Shown: positions 1-9,309 of the stretch, piece after piece
Numbering within the stretch: the first letter of the stretch is position 1
How the letters are laid out: every line of letters begins with the position of its first letter
Assembly (NCBI GenBank): GCA_050246875.1
Contig: JBFWVF010000002.1
Location: 372,001 to 436,000 of the forward strand
DNA: 64,000 bases
Reading direction: 5' to 3'
Source of the DNA: SHWB01 sp050246875
GTDB lineage: Bacteria; Pseudomonadota; Alphaproteobacteria; UBA6615
Notes under the pieces: generated by a model
Databases searched by the model: none
What the model was told of the DNA's origin: nothing
Seen by the model: only the letters and a program-made list of their open reading frames with translations
Program-made: the position numbers and the translations under genes

Positions 1-1715
<1,715 letters not shown>

Positions 1716-1850
1716 CGCAAGGGTCTCCTCGGTCCCGGACAACGCGTGGCCGCGCTTCCCGTCACGGGCGGCGGCCGTTACGGGGGATTATGGGGAGAAG
1801 CGGCGGCCGCCTCAACCGGGCGCCGAGGGCGGCACCGCGCGGCCGCCTCG

Positions 1851-1954
1851 CCCTTCGACAGGCTCAGGGTGAGGCGGCTTGGGTAGGGTCTGGTATGACG
1901 GCCGAGCCATTACCCGGCATCCTCATCCTGAGCCTGTCGAAGGACGAGGATGCC
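1851..1954. repeat. Inverted-repeat pair with internal hairpin (REP-like)
   Basis: A 17-base arm CCTTCGACAGGCTCAGG (1852-1868) recurs as its exact reverse complement at 1927-1943. The second copy is itself the loop and inner arm of a 13-bp hairpin (1916-1928 with 1942-1954, one mismatch). It lies in the 261-bp space between acsA and the Rieske gene. This core resembles the intergenic palindromic repeats common in GC-rich Alphaproteobacteria; that assignment is from memory of the motif. It could also stop transcription from either side. Confidence 0.6.
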
Positions 1955-1976
1955 CGGCTCGTGCGGTCGCGTCGGC

Positions 1977-2381
1977 TCAGCCCGCCTTCGGCGGCGGACC
2001 CAGCAGCACGACGCCGTCGTCGCGCACGTGGATCGGCACGCCGACCAGCTTGTCGTTGATGCAGGGGCCGGCGAAGCAGCGCCCGTCGGCCTTGCTGAAG
2101 CGCGCGCCGTGCGTCGAGCAGACGATGTAGCTGCGCGTCGGATCGAGGTAGGTGTCGGGCCGGAAATGCAGCGACGAGCCGAGATGAGGGCACATGTCGA
2201 CGTAGCAGCGCAGCGTCTCGCCGTCGCGGATGAGGAACAGGTCGAGCAGTTTCTCCGGCGCCGCCTTGTCGAGGCCGGCGACGCCGACGCTGCGCCCGCC
2301 GTCGCCGACGCCGTCGGCGCGGCACAGCACGATGCGTCCGTCGATCGTGGCCGGCAGGTCGTCCAGGGGGGCGATGGTCAT
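1977..2381 (-). CDS. Rieske [2Fe-2S] domain protein
   Basis: Small 134-residue Rieske protein. Cluster ligands are visible as C-P-H (C64, H66) and C-x2-H (C88, H91) in the family pattern. There is no signal peptide or membrane segment, so it is probably a soluble ferredoxin-like electron carrier rather than the bc1-complex subunit. The sequence between the two ligand pairs is the usual length. It sits 4 bp after the EVE-domain gene in the same direction and is probably cotranscribed with it. The redox partner is not indicated by the neighbours. Confidence 0.85.
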   Translation of the reverse strand: MTIAPLDDLPATIDGRIVLCRADGVGDGGRSVGVAGLDKAAPEKLLDLFLIRDGETLRCYVDMCPHLGSSLHFRPDTYLDPTRSYIVCSTHGARFSKADGRCFAGPCINDKLVGVPIHVRDDGVVLLGPPPKAG

Positions 2382-2385
2382 GGCG

Positions 2386-2796
2386 CTACTTCACCCCGCC
2401 CATGCGGCAGACCTCGCGCCACTCGGCGTCCGACACCGGCTGCACCGACAGGCGCGAGTTCTTCACCAGAACCATGTCGGCGAGCTTCGGATTGGCCTTG
2501 ATGGCAGCCAGCGTCACCGGCGCCGGGAAGGGCTTCACCGTCTTCACCGCGACGCGGCCGAAGCGGCCGGATTCGTCGGTCGTGTCGGGATGGTGCTCCT
2601 GCGCCACCTCGACGATGCCGACGACCTGCCGCTCGCCGCCCGAATGGTAGAAGAAGCCGAGCTCGCCCTTCTTCATCGCCTTCATGTTGTTGTTGGCTTG
2701 GTGGTTGCGCACGCCGTCCCAGGGCTCGGTGCCCTTCCTGACCTGCGCGTCCCACGACCAGGTCTCGGGCTCGGTCTTGAACAGCCAGTAGGCCAC
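2386..2796 (-). CDS. EVE domain protein (THYN1-like)
   Basis: 136-residue stand-alone EVE domain. The family shares the PUA-like fold and is related to YTH domains; members are thought to read modified nucleic-acid bases. Signatures are YWLFKTEP at the start, WDGVRNHQAN, the GELGFFYHS strand, VGIVEV, and a C-terminal RLSVQPVS segment. The start is GTG at 2796, chosen because GGAGG lies six bases upstream and the protein begins at the family's usual point. It is downstream of the YciI-like gene in a minus-strand series ending with the Rieske gene. The actual ligand is unknown. Confidence 0.88.
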   Translation of the reverse strand: MAYWLFKTEPETWSWDAQVRKGTEPWDGVRNHQANNNMKAMKKGELGFFYHSGGERQVVGIVEVAQEHHPDTTDESGRFGRVAVKTVKPFPAPVTLAAIKANPKLADMVLVKNSRLSVQPVSDAEWREVCRMGGVK

Positions 2797-2809
2797 GCCG
2801 CGCCTCCGC

Positions 2810-3124
2810 TCACGTCCCGTCGGGCACGCTGTCGGCGCGCTCGGGGTGCCAGTGGCCCTTGCGCACGCGGGTGATGGTGATCGAGTCGAACAGGCCGTTC
2901 TTCGTGAACGGGTCGCCGGCCGAAAAGGCCTCGGCGCCCTTGCGGTCGGCGACGTTGACGATGAAGGCGCTGCCGCCCGCCGTCTGGCCGTCGTCCGACA
3001 GCTTGGCGCCGGCGAGCACGATCTCCTTGCGCGAGGCGAGATAGGCCATGTGCTCGTCGCGCACCGTCTGGCGCAGCGCGCCGGCGCCCGGCTTGTCGAT
3101 GCAGTAGACGAGATAGAGCGGCAT
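2810..3124 (-). CDS. YciI-like protein
   Basis: 104-residue YCII-family protein with a ferredoxin-like alpha/beta fold. The family contains a His/Asp pair proposed to be catalytic; here RDEHMAYLASR carries the usual D-x-H motif. The typical DPFTKNGLFDSITITR end is present. The start at 3124 is preferred over the further upstream one at 3157 because GGAGGAAG lies just before it and the shorter form matches the family N-terminus (MPLYLVYCIDKPG). No specific reaction can be given. Confidence 0.85.
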   Translation of the reverse strand: MPLYLVYCIDKPGAGALRQTVRDEHMAYLASRKEIVLAGAKLSDDGQTAGGSAFIVNVADRKGAEAFSAGDPFTKNGLFDSITITRVRKGHWHPERADSVPDGT

Positions 3125-3194
3125 GGTTCGCTTCCTCCGGAATTTCGCGGCGCGCATTACCGCATAGCGCGCGGCGGTTGAACAGGGCCGGAAG

Positions 3195-4202
3195 TCACGC
3201 CTCGCGGCGCAGCGGGCGGGCGAGCAGGCGGGCGATGGCGGTGTCGATGGGCAGCGTGCCGGCGAGGATGCCGGCGACCGCCTCGGCCACCGGCAGTTCG
3301 ACGCCGGCCGCCTGCGCGCGGGTGACGACGGCTGCGGATGTCGCCACGCCTTCGGTGACGCCGCGCGACCGCGCGGCGGCCTCCGCCAGCGGAAGACCTT
3401 CGCCGAGCGCGAGACCGAGCGCGTAGTTGCGCGAGGTCGGCGAGGTGCAGGACAGCGCCACGTCGCCTAGCCCCGACAGGCCGGCGACGGTCTCGGCTCG
3501 GCCGCCGAGCGCCACCGCGAGCCGCGTCATCTCGGCGAGGCCGCGCGCGATCAGCGCGGCGCGGGCGTTCTCGCCCAGCCGGCGTCCGGCGACGATACCG
3601 CAGGCGATGGCCAGCACGTTCTTCAGCGCGCCGCCGGTCTCGACGCCGACGACGTCGCTGGTCGAATAAGGCCGGAAGCTGTCGCTGCCCAGCGCCGTCG
3701 CCAGCGCGGCGGCGATGGCCTCCTCGCGGCAGGCCAGCGTCACCGCCGTCGGCTTGCCCGCCGCCACCTCGGCGGCGAAGGTCGGGCCGGAGAGCACGGC
3801 GACCGGCGCCTCCGGCAGCAGGCCGGCGACGATCTCGGCCGGGAACAGGCCGCTGCCCGGCTCGATGCCCTTGGCGCACATCGTCACCGGCACGCCCGGG
3901 CGCAGTGCCCCGGCGAGCGAGGCTGCGGTGACGCGCACGGCTGCCATCGGTACGGCCATCAGCACGGCGCCGGCGCCTGCCAACGCGGCGTCCATGTCGG
4001 CCGTGACGGCGATGTCCGGATCGAGGCTTATGCCGGGCAGTCGGCGGGCGTTCTCGCGCGTCGCGGCGATGCCGGCGGCGACGCCCGGCGCGCGCGCCCA
4101 CAGCGACACGTCGCAGCCGGCCCGCCGCGCCGTCACCGCCAGCGCCGTGCCCCAGGCCCCGGCGCCGAGCACGGCGATGCGCGACAGCGAGGGCGCGGCC
4201 AT
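3195..4202 (-). CDS. gpsA: Glycerol-3-phosphate dehydrogenase [NAD(P)+]
   Basis: Reduces dihydroxyacetone phosphate to sn-glycerol-3-phosphate, the backbone for phospholipids. The 335-residue protein begins with the Rossmann motif GAGAWG (residues 13-18). It has the GpsA signatures CAKGIEP, LSGPTFAAEV, the lysine-bearing GGALKNVLAIACG and AGLGDVALSCTSPTSRN-like segments. Length is normal. It lies between the YciI-like gene and the oxygenase-like gene on the minus strand; the latter stops 4 bp before the gpsA start. Confidence 0.96.
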   Translation of the reverse strand: MAAPSLSRIAVLGAGAWGTALAVTARRAGCDVSLWARAPGVAAGIAATRENARRLPGISLDPDIAVTADMDAALAGAGAVLMAVPMAAVRVTAASLAGALRPGVPVTMCAKGIEPGSGLFPAEIVAGLLPEAPVAVLSGPTFAAEVAAGKPTAVTLACREEAIAAALATALGSDSFRPYSTSDVVGVETGGALKNVLAIACGIVAGRRLGENARAALIARGLAEMTRLAVALGGRAETVAGLSGLGDVALSCTSPTSRNYALGLALGEGLPLAEAAARSRGVTEGVATSAAVVTRAQAAGVELPVAEAVAGILAGTLPIDTAIARLLARPLRREA

Positions 4203-4206
4203 CCGC

Positions 4207-4857
4207 TCAGCTCAGGTTGAAGGCGATGGAGATGCGCGCGCCCTCGCCGCGATAGGGCCGCACGGCGTGCGACAGCCAGGCCGGGAACAGCAGCATGGCG
4301 CCGGCGGCCGGGCGGATCGACTCCGCCGCTCCCATCGACGCGCCGCCCTCGGTGCGCGGCACCCATTGCGGGCGGTACATCGCCGGGGCGACGCCGCGCG
4401 GGTCCTGGATCTCGAACTCGCCTCCCAGCGCCGGGTCGGTCCCGGCGCCGCCGTCGTCGACCCAGTAGGTGCCCGACCAGAAGCTGCCGGGATGGGTGTG
4501 GAACTCGTTGGCCTCGCCGCGCCGGTTGACGTTGGCCCAGGCGTTCATGCGCCAGGCGGGCGCCACCCGGTTGCCGAGGCGGTCGACCGTCAGTGCCGTC
4601 GCCAGGTCCTGCGCGAAGGCGAGGATCGTCGCGCCCTCCGGCCCGCCCCAGCGCTCGAAGTCCCATTCCGACTGCCAGCCGCCGAGGTTGGAATGCGCTG
4701 TCGAGGGCGCGGCGGCGGCACGGGCGAGGATGGTCTTGGCCAGCGCCGCATCGAGGCGGGCGTGGTCGGGCACCTGGGCGACGACGACCGGGGTGGGAAA
4801 GAGGTTCCGCACCTCCACCCGCGCCCGCACCCTGCCGCCGTCGCCGCCCGTGCTCAT
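4207..4857 (-). CDS. Putative 2OG-Fe(II) oxygenase (TIGR02466 type)
   Basis: 216-residue protein resembling the TIGR02466 / 2OG-FeII_Oxy_5 family. Visible features are NAWANVNRRGEANEFHTHPG, with the H-x-H metal-binding pair, the SGTYWVDD strand, and a C-terminal FPAWLSHAVRP segment carrying the distal histidine, followed by RISIAFNLS. The family probably uses Fe(II) and 2-oxoglutarate, but no substrate is established. It is tightly packed between tsaD and gpsA, suggesting cotranscription rather than a shared pathway. Confidence 0.8.
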   Translation of the reverse strand: MSTGGDGGRVRARVEVRNLFPTPVVVAQVPDHARLDAALAKTILARAAAAPSTAHSNLGGWQSEWDFERWGGPEGATILAFAQDLATALTVDRLGNRVAPAWRMNAWANVNRRGEANEFHTHPGSFWSGTYWVDDGGAGTDPALGGEFEIQDPRGVAPAMYRPQWVPRTEGGASMGAAESIRPAAGAMLLFPAWLSHAVRPYRGEGARISIAFNLS

Positions 4858-4895
4858 GGCCTTTTATGGAAGGGGAGAGCCGCTCGCCGCAAGCG

Positions 4896-5930
4896 TCAGG
4901 CGGTTGCCTCGTCGAGCGGCCAGCGCGGACGGGCGCGCGTGTCCATGCCTGTGTGCCGGCCGGCACGCAGCATTTCGAGGCCGGCCCAGGCGATCATCGC
5001 CGCGTTGTCGGTGCACAGCGCCGGCGGCGGCGCGACGAGGCGGGCGCCGCGCGTGTCGCAGAGCGCGGCGAGGCGGGCGCGCAGGGCCCTGTTGGCCGCT
5101 ACGCCGCCGGCGACGACCAGCACCGGCGCCACGCTGGGATGGGCGTCGGCGAAGGTCGCCAGCGCGTTGGCCGTGCGGTCGACCAGCACGTCGCCGACCG
5201 CCGCCTGGAAGGACGCGGCGAGGTCGGCCACGTCGGCGGGCGCCGCCGCGCCGTCGGGCAGGGCGGCGACCGCATGGCGCACGGCGGTCTTGAGGCCGGC
5301 GAAAGAGAAATCGCAGCCCGGCCGGCCCTTCATGGGGCGCGGGAGAGGGAACCGCGACGGATCGCCGTCCGCCGCCGTGCGTTCGACCTCGGGCCCGCCG
5401 GGCCAGCCGAGGCCGAGCAGCTTCGCCGTCTTGTCGAAGGCCTCGCCGACGGCATCGTCGACGGTGCCGCCGAGGCGGCGGTAGCGGCCGACCCCCTCGG
5501 CCACGAGCAACTGGCAGTGGCCGCCGGAAACCAGCAGCACGAGATAGGGGAAATCGACGCCGTCGGTCAGGCGCGGCGTCAGCGCGTGCGCCTCGAGGTG
5601 GTTGATCGCGAGCAGCGGCTTGCCGATGACGGTGGCGATGGCCTTGCCCGTCATCAGCCCGACCAGCAGCCCGCCGATCAGCCCCGGCCCGGCCGTCGCC
5701 GCCACGCCGTCGAGGTCGCCGAAGCCGATCTCCGCGTCCGCCATGGCCCGCGCGACAAGCCCGTCGAGGCGGTCGAGATGGGCGCGCGCGGCGATCTCGG
5801 GCACCACGCCGCCCCACGGGCGGTGCTCGTCGAGTTGCGAGAAGACGACGTTCGACAGGATGGCGCGGTCGTCGCGCACCACGGCGGCAGCCGTCTCGTC
5901 GCAGCTCGTCTCGATGCCCAGCACGATCAT
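4896..5930 (-). CDS. tsaD: tRNA N6-threonylcarbamoyltransferase TsaD
   Basis: Transfers the threonylcarbamoyl group from threonylcarbamoyl-AMP to A37 of ANN-decoding tRNAs, together with TsaB and TsaE. 344 residues of ASKHA fold; it opens MIVLGIETSCDET. The metal-binding histidines are in INHLEAH (H110, H114), with SGGHCQL and the FSFAGLKTAVRH and VAGGVAANRALR motifs. The start at 5930 gives the exact family N-terminus; the frame stays open much further upstream but that part is antisense to hemC. It is divergent from hemC with 78 bp between. Confidence 0.96.
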   Translation of the reverse strand: MIVLGIETSCDETAAAVVRDDRAILSNVVFSQLDEHRPWGGVVPEIAARAHLDRLDGLVARAMADAEIGFGDLDGVAATAGPGLIGGLLVGLMTGKAIATVIGKPLLAINHLEAHALTPRLTDGVDFPYLVLLVSGGHCQLLVAEGVGRYRRLGGTVDDAVGEAFDKTAKLLGLGWPGGPEVERTAADGDPSRFPLPRPMKGRPGCDFSFAGLKTAVRHAVAALPDGAAAPADVADLAASFQAAVGDVLVDRTANALATFADAHPSVAPVLVVAGGVAANRALRARLAALCDTRGARLVAPPPALCTDNAAMIAWAGLEMLRAGRHTGMDTRARPRWPLDEATA

Positions 5931-6008
5931 GGCGCGGTGGTACAGGGCGGGCGCGCGCGCGGCAATGCCGCTTTGCCAGCGCCGCATCGCGGGGCTAAAC
6001 CCACTGCG

Positions 6009-6926
6009 ATGACCCGTCCCCTCCGCATCGGCACGCGCGGCAGTCCGCTCGCCCTCGTCCAGGCGCGCATGGTGCGCGATCGCCTGGCCGCCGCCCATCC
6101 GGGCCGGCCGGCGCCGGAGATCGTGCCGATGCGGACGACCGGCGACGCGGTGCAGGACCGGCCGCTGGCCGAGATCGGCGGCAAGGGCCTGTTCACGAAG
6201 GAAATCGAGCAGGCGCTGCTGGTCGATGCCATCGATCTCGCCGTCCATTCGCTGAAGGACATGGAAACGTATCTGCCGGACGGTCTCGTGATCGACTGCG
6301 TGCTGGAACGCGCCGACCCGCGCGACGCGCTGATCGGCGTCGCCGCCATCGCCGCGCTGCCGGCGGGCGCCCGCTTCGGCACCTCGTCGCTGCGCCGCGC
6401 GGCGCAGATCCGCGCCCTGCGCCCGGACGTCGCGATCGCGCCGCTGCGCGGCAACGTCGACACGCGGCTGGCGCGGGTCGCGGAAGGCGCCGTCGCGGCG
6501 ACGCTTCTGGCCGTCGCCGGCCTCGCGCGCCTCGGTCGCACCGATGCCATCGCCGCCATCCTCGAACCGGCCGAGATGCTGCCGGCGGCGGCGCAGGGCG
6601 CCATCGCCATCGAGCGCCGCGCCGGCGACGACCGCACCGCCGCGCTGCTGGCCCCGCTCAACCACGCACCGACGCTCGCCTGCGTGACGGCCGAACGCGC
6701 GCTGCTGGCGGCGCTCGACGGCTCCTGCCGGACGCCCATCGGCGCCCTCGCCACGCTGGACAACAGGCGCATGACGCTCGACGCGCTGGTCGCCGCGCCC
6801 GACGGCGCCGCGGTCTGGCGCACGCGGCGCGACGGTCCGGCGGCCGATGCGGTGGCGATGGGCGTAGATGCCGGCGCCGAACTGCGCCGCCGCGCCGGCG
6901 ACGCCGTCTTCGCGGACGCCGGCTGA
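6009..6926 (+). CDS. hemC: Hydroxymethylbilane synthase
   Basis: Polymerises four porphobilinogens to hydroxymethylbilane in haem synthesis. 305 residues. It starts MTRPLRIGTRGSPLAL and has the catalytic aspartate in HSLKDM (D84), the FGTSSLRRAAQ and PLRGNVDTRL anion-binding motifs, and the dipyrromethane cofactor cysteine in DGSCRTPIG (C240). It is the first gene of a translationally coupled operon: its stop overlaps the hemD start (ATGA). It is divergent from tsaD. Confidence 0.97.
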   Translation: MTRPLRIGTRGSPLALVQARMVRDRLAAAHPGRPAPEIVPMRTTGDAVQDRPLAEIGGKGLFTKEIEQALLVDAIDLAVHSLKDMETYLPDGLVIDCVLERADPRDALIGVAAIAALPAGARFGTSSLRRAAQIRALRPDVAIAPLRGNVDTRLARVAEGAVAATLLAVAGLARLGRTDAIAAILEPAEMLPAAAQGAIAIERRAGDDRTAALLAPLNHAPTLACVTAERALLAALDGSCRTPIGALATLDNRRMTLDALVAAPDGAAVWRTRRDGPAADAVAMGVDAGAELRRRAGDAVFADAG

Positions 6927-7717
6927 TGCGCGCGCTGGTGACGCGGCCGGCGGAGGACGCGGCGCGCACGGCCGCCGGGCTCGCCGCGCACGGCGTCGAC
7001 GGCGTGCTCGCGCCGTTGCTGGAAATCGAGCCGGTGGCCGGGCGCGGCGTCGACCTCGCCGGCGTGCGCGCCCTGCTGGTGACCAGCGCCAACGGTGCCC
7101 GTGCGCTGGCGGCGGCTACGGAACGACGTGATCTTCTCGTTCTCGCCGTCGGCGACGCCTCGGCACGCACGGCGCGCGAGGCCGGCTTTCGCGCGGTCGA
7201 GGCGGCCGGTGGCGATGTCGACAGCCTCGCTGCCCTGGTGCGCACGCGGCTCGCGCCGCACGAGGGCGCCCTGCTGCATGTGGCCGGGCGCGAGCGTGCC
7301 GGCGACCTCGTCGCGCTGCTGGCGCCGGACGGCTTCACCGTCTGGCGCGCCGTGCTCTATCGCGCGCGACCCGTCGAGGCGCTGCCGGACGCAGCGGCCG
7401 TCGCGCTGCGCGACGAAACGCTGGATGCCGTCCTGCTCTACTCGCCGCGCACCGCCGGCACCTTCGTGCGGTTGGTCTGCGCCGCCGGCCTGGCGCCTTC
7501 CTGCGCGCGCCTCGCCGCAATCTGTCTCTCCGAAGCCGTGGCCGACGTCGCGCGCGCGCTGCCGTGGCACCGCGTCGTGGTCGCCGCCGCGCCGACGGAG
7601 GACGAACTCTTCGCCGCCCTCGCCGCCGCCGGTCCGGCGACGCTGACCGCGGCAGATGCGTCTGCTAGCCTTGCCGGTGCGGCGTGCGTCGCGCCGCGTC
7701 CGACGGGGAAGGCATGA
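6926..7717 (+). CDS. hemD: Uroporphyrinogen-III synthase
   Basis: Cyclises hydroxymethylbilane with inversion of ring D. 263 residues, poorly conserved as usual for HemD, but with the diagnostic VTRPAEDA start, LLVTSANGARAL, the LHVAGRERAGDL linker motif, LYRARPVEALP and a YSPRTAGTF segment. It overlaps hemC by one base and the next gene by four (ATGA). The last 30 or so residues are an extra low-complexity Ala/Pro tail. Confidence 0.93.
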   Translation: MRALVTRPAEDAARTAAGLAAHGVDGVLAPLLEIEPVAGRGVDLAGVRALLVTSANGARALAAATERRDLLVLAVGDASARTAREAGFRAVEAAGGDVDSLAALVRTRLAPHEGALLHVAGRERAGDLVALLAPDGFTVWRAVLYRARPVEALPDAAAVALRDETLDAVLLYSPRTAGTFVRLVCAAGLAPSCARLAAICLSEAVADVARALPWHRVVVAAAPTEDELFAALAAAGPATLTAADASASLAGAACVAPRPTGKA

Positions 7718-9309
7718 GCGCGAGCGACAGCGAGGACGGCCCGGGCCACCTGGCGGCAGCCGCGCTCATCGCGCGCTTCGGCGGTGTGCGCCCGATGGCC
7801 GGCCGTCTCGGCGTGCCGGTGTCGACCGTGCAGGGCTGGAAGCAGCGCGACGCCATCCCGCTGGCCCGCCGCGAGCAGATTCGTGCGGCGGCGGCCGAAC
7901 ATGGCATCGACCTCGACGCCGACATGCTGGCGCCGGTGATCGATGCCACGCCGCAACCGACGCCCGGCGATGCACCGCCATCCCGGCCGGCGGCGGCGCC
8001 GATGCCGCGCCGCCTGACCGGCGCGCTGGCCGCGCTCGCCGGACTGGCGCTTGTCGTCGCGGCGGTCGCGCTGGCCGGATCGCTGCGCCCCGAACTGTTC
8101 GGCGCAAGGCCTGTCGCGACGATGCCGGGGGCGCCGTCCCTCGAACCGCTCGAACGGCGGCTGGCGGCGGTGGAGGCCCGCCCCATGGCGGACGCCAGTG
8201 CGGCAGCGCTGACGGCTCGCGTCGACGCCCTCGCTGCGAAGCTCGACGACGCGGCGACGGCGGCGGCCGAGGCGCGCCGGATGGCCGGCGCCGCTGCGGG
8301 CGATCCCGCCACCCTCGCCGCCCTCGGCCGGCAACTGACGGCGCTGGAACAGGGCATCGCGACGGCGGCGGCCGAACGGCGCGACCTGACGCAGCGCCTG
8401 CAGGCAATGGCGCAGGCCGGTGACACGGCCCGACCGGACGCCGACATGTCGGCCTTCGCTTCGCGTCTCGCCGAGGTCGAAAAAGTCACCGGCGCCGTTG
8501 CAGCGCTCGATGCCCGCGTCGCGGCAGCGGAGAAGGCCGCTGCTTCCGCCGACGCGCTGGCCGCCCTCGAATTCCGTATCGCGGTGGCCGAGAAGGCGAT
8601 GATCCCGGCCGGTGCGCTCACCGCGCTCGAAGCGCGGATCGCGGCCGCCGAACAGGCATCGGCTGCGCTCGGCGCGCTCGCACAGCGTCTCGACGCAATC
8701 GACAAGGCTTTTGCCGTCCTGCCCGACATCGAGGCGCGCCTCGCCGCCCTCGAAGCGGCGCAGAAGGCGCGCGGCGAGGCACGCGGCGACGCCGCCGCGC
8801 TGGCGCTGGCGGCGGCCGGGCTACGGCGCGCCATCGGCGCCGGCGAACCGTTCGCCGATACCCTCGTGCTGGCGCGCAAGTTCGCGGGCGACGACAACGC
8901 GACGCTCGTCGCCCTCGAACGGCTCGATGCGGTCGCAGCGAAGACCGTGCCGACGGAAGCGGCGCTGCGTGCGGACTTCGATGCCGCCGCCGATGCCGCG
9001 CGCGCCGCCGCGCGGAACGAAGGGCGGACGGACTGGCGCGACCGCGCTCTTGCGCGGCTCGAAGGCGTCGTAACGATCCGGCGCAACGATCCCCAGGGCG
9101 ATGGACCGGATGCCGTCGTGGCGCGCGCGGGGCAGCGGCTGGCGGCGGGCGATCTCGCCGGTGCCGACGCGGCGCTGGCGACCCTCGAAGGCGCGGCGGC
9201 GGAGGCGGTGAAGGACTGGCGCGCGCGGGCGGGCATACGGCTCGATGCGCTGGCTGCCGCCGCAGCGCTGGAGGCGCGCGCCCTCGAACGCCTCGCTGCA
9301 GGCTCGTGA
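7714..9309 (+). CDS. Mitofilin/Mic60-like membrane protein with N-terminal HTH domain
   Basis: 531-residue protein of the alphaproteobacterial COG4223 group, relatives of mitochondrial Mic60, which shapes inner-membrane invaginations. Order: a Cro-like helix-turn-helix segment at residues 17-64 (GRLGVPVSTVQGWKQR), a Pro/Ala linker, one membrane helix at about 101-123, a long Ala/Glu/Arg-rich coiled coil at about 145-390, and a C-terminal mitofilin-like helical region ending WRARAGIRLDALAAA. It lies between hemD and hemY, the known genomic setting for alphaproteobacterial Mic60. ATG 7714 overlaps the hemD stop and is preferred over an in-frame ATG at 7684. The function of the HTH part is unknown. 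Confidence 0.82.
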   Translation: MSASDSEDGPGHLAAAALIARFGGVRPMAGRLGVPVSTVQGWKQRDAIPLARREQIRAAAAEHGIDLDADMLAPVIDATPQPTPGDAPPSRPAAAPMPRRLTGALAALAGLALVVAAVALAGSLRPELFGARPVATMPGAPSLEPLERRLAAVEARPMADASAAALTARVDALAAKLDDAATAAAEARRMAGAAAGDPATLAALGRQLTALEQGIATAAAERRDLTQRLQAMAQAGDTARPDADMSAFASRLAEVEKVTGAVAALDARVAAAEKAAASADALAALEFRIAVAEKAMIPAGALTALEARIAAAEQASAALGALAQRLDAIDKAFAVLPDIEARLAALEAAQKARGEARGDAAALALAAAGLRRAIGAGEPFADTLVLARKFAGDDNATLVALERLDAVAAKTVPTEAALRADFDAAADAARAAARNEGRTDWRDRALARLEGVVTIRRNDPQGDGPDAVVARAGQRLAAGDLAGADAALATLEGAAAEAVKDWRARAGIRLDALAAAAALEARALERLAAGS

